A stretch of DNA of 64,000 bases from Desulfovibrionaceae bacterium (GTDB lineage Bacteria > Desulfobacterota > Desulfovibrionia > Desulfovibrionales > Desulfovibrionaceae), in contig JAFTDR010000204.1 in NCBI GenBank assembly GCA_017454105.1, forward strand, positions 1 through 64,000, read 5' to 3'. Made by a program: the position numbers and the translations under genes. Position 1 is the first letter of the stretch; each line of letters opens with the position of its first letter. The notes below the pieces were generated by a model. The model was given only the letters and a program-made list of their open reading frames with translations, was not told the DNA's origin and searched no databases. Shown one piece after another: positions 63,023-64,000 of the stretch.

Positions 63023-64000
63023 GGCGTCCTCCCAAGCCTTTTGCGTACGCAAGATACCGCCCCTTGATCCCGTCATCCTGGCATTCCTTTGCCCAGAGAA
63101 GATAGAGTAACTTGAGAAAACGCTCGCGAATGTATTCACTTATGGCCAAGCGATGCGCGACAACCGATTGTTTCCTCTCCCAGAGTTCTGCGACCTTCTC
63201 AGTAAAGGTTCGCGCGCGGTGGGATGCTCTGTGCTTTTCATCAATGCGCGATAGGGCATTTTCCTGCACAGAGAGACGCAATCTGTCATCGGAAAGCAGT
63301 CGATCAATTGCGCGCAGGGCATCCACTGGATCGGAAGGATTCGTCGGATCATAGAGAAGATAGTCCCGCCCATTCGTAAACAACGCGTCTTGACGATTGC
63401 CTATGCGCGGGCTGACAAGCGCTGAGGCTAAACCCATGGCCTCAAACACCCTAAAATTGAGATCCCCGTGTTCACAAAAATTAAGCACAACGCGGGCCTT
63501 GGGAAAGAGGGAGACAAAATCCCCCCGCTCAACGTGCAGCCCAGGAAAATACGCGCTCAATTTTTCAAGAAAGATCTTGCGCAAGGGGGTGTTCTCACTC
63601 ACCGTCCCAACAAAGAGGCAATCCCACAGAAGCTCACTCGAACCCTTGGGGCGAAAGGCGTCCTGGGCATAGGGAGGAGACCAGAGTATACGGTCACTTG
63701 GCAAAATTTCTGTCTTGAAAAAAGGGATATGGTCAAAGAGAGAGACCAGGCAAAGATCAAAGGCCTGGGCGTAGAGTGGAAACCAGGAGTGGAGATGGGA
63801 ATCCACAACATAGAGAACTGTCAGACACTGCGCTTTTTCCATGCCGACAACAAAGGGCGGAAAACTCCTGTCCGCAACGACCAGGACATCGGGAGTAAAG
63901 CCCGCCACATCGACGAGGTTCTCATAGGTAAAGAGCGTAAAGGACTCGGGTGTGTGGACATACACATCCTCCCAGCCCATGTCGCCAAGCATATTCGAAA
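63015..64000 (-). CDS. CgeB-like glycosyltransferase, 5' end outside window
   Basis: At least 325 residues of a glycosyltransferase. The frame stays open to the window edge, so the start may be beyond it. The sequence shows D-C-L-F-V-G-T-V near residue 125 and a second Rossmann half with L-N-F-R-V-F-E-A-M-G-L-A near residue 180 (F-E-A-x-G-x-G in the family), G-R-D-Y-L-L-Y-D and a C-terminal helix with repeated R residues, as in CgeB and spore-coat type GT enzymes. It lies in the same transcript as trmFO, with an eight-base overlap. Confidence 0.75.
   Translation of the reverse strand, partial: SNMLGDMGWEDVYVHTPESFTLFTYENLVDVAGFTPDVLVVADRSFPPFVVGMEKAQCLTVLYVVDSHLHSWFPLYAQAFDLCLVSLFDHIPFFKTEILPSDRILWSPPYAQDAFRPKGSSELLWDCLFVGTVSENTPLRKIFLEKLSAYFPGLHVERGDFVSLFPKARVVLNFCEHGDLNFRVFEAMGLASALVSPRIGNRQDALFTNGRDYLLYDPTNPSDPVDALRAIDRLLSDDRLRLSVQENALSRIDEKHRASHRARTFTEKVAELWERKQSVVAHRLAISEYIRERFLKLLYLLWAKECQDDGIKGRYLAYAKGLGGRHG

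Noticed and set aside
1-64000. CRISPR array
   Set aside because: No regularly spaced direct repeats with unique spacers and no cas genes. The tandem repeats at 53460-53640 and 61260-61510 are in coding frames.

Overview
The window reads as a chromosomal segment of a member of the Desulfovibrionaceae (Desulfobacterota). The pointers are the run psd-pssA-leuA-leuC-leuD-leuB, the block yajC-secD-secF, the clpB-cbpM-cbpA trio, a full Tol-Pal cluster, and the pairing of zapA, 6S RNA and rny; as I recall, these arrangements match free-living Desulfovibrio. The assignment is inference from gene order and protein style, not from a database search. Coding is dense from about 8.5 to 42.6 kb and from 44.6 to 64 kb. 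Between and before these blocks are gene-poor stretches with broken coding sequence and short inverted-repeat elements, which fits a genome that is losing or rearranging accessory DNA.

Layout. 1-3185: no convincing gene, a roughly 80% A+T patch at about 301-610, and a 145 bp transposon-like element. 3186-8506: a MATE transporter, a Panacea-domain gene and an ImmA/IrrE metallopeptidase gene, separated by inverted-repeat elements. 8507-17289: TRIC-like membrane protein, RNase Y, 6S RNA, ZapA and a ZapB-like coiled coil, GlmU, then ClpB with CbpM and CbpA. 17434-22387: SecF, SecD, YajC, a lipoprotein and a zinc-ribbon/Yip1-like protein. 22585-30865: Pal, TolB, a second TolA/TonB-type protein, TolA, TolR, TolQ, RNase J and a TolC-family channel. 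31023-32790: a soluble hybrid histidine kinase followed by the SRP RNA gene. 32811-39802: a beta-propeller protein, leucine biosynthesis and phosphatidylethanolamine synthesis. 39894-42715: small lipoprotein, MoaC, Lgt, IF-1, a hypothetical protein and tRNA-Leu. 42716-44636: accessory region with a frameshifted gene remnant. 44637-54501: Fe-S membrane protein with a Tat-type aldo/keto reductase, beta-propeller, GalU, GH57 protein, tRNA-Thr, GluQ and an NlpC/P60 lipoprotein with an arginine/serine/glutamate-rich tail. 55025-64000: NikR, CvpA, MazG, a GH13-like lipoprotein, a large membrane protein, TrmFO and a glycosyltransferase cut by the window edge.

Together the conserved blocks cover envelope integrity (Tol-Pal, Lgt, lipoproteins, peptidoglycan precursor and hydrolase), protein export (SecDF-YajC, SRP RNA), RNA turnover (RNase Y, RNase J), protein disaggregation, leucine and phospholipid synthesis.

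The most unusual signals are: (a) three short non-coding elements with terminal inverted repeats and exact 8-bp flanking duplications (1595-1739, 47893-48038, 6165-6349); (b) a separate family of 103-105 bp inverted-repeat elements present three or four times; (c) an NlpC/P60 lipoprotein whose last ~130 residues look like an SR/RE-rich splicing-factor tail; (d) a Tol locus with an extra protein carrying two TonB/TolA C-terminal-like modules; and (e) a GH13-like lipoprotein that seems to have lost its catalytic centre.
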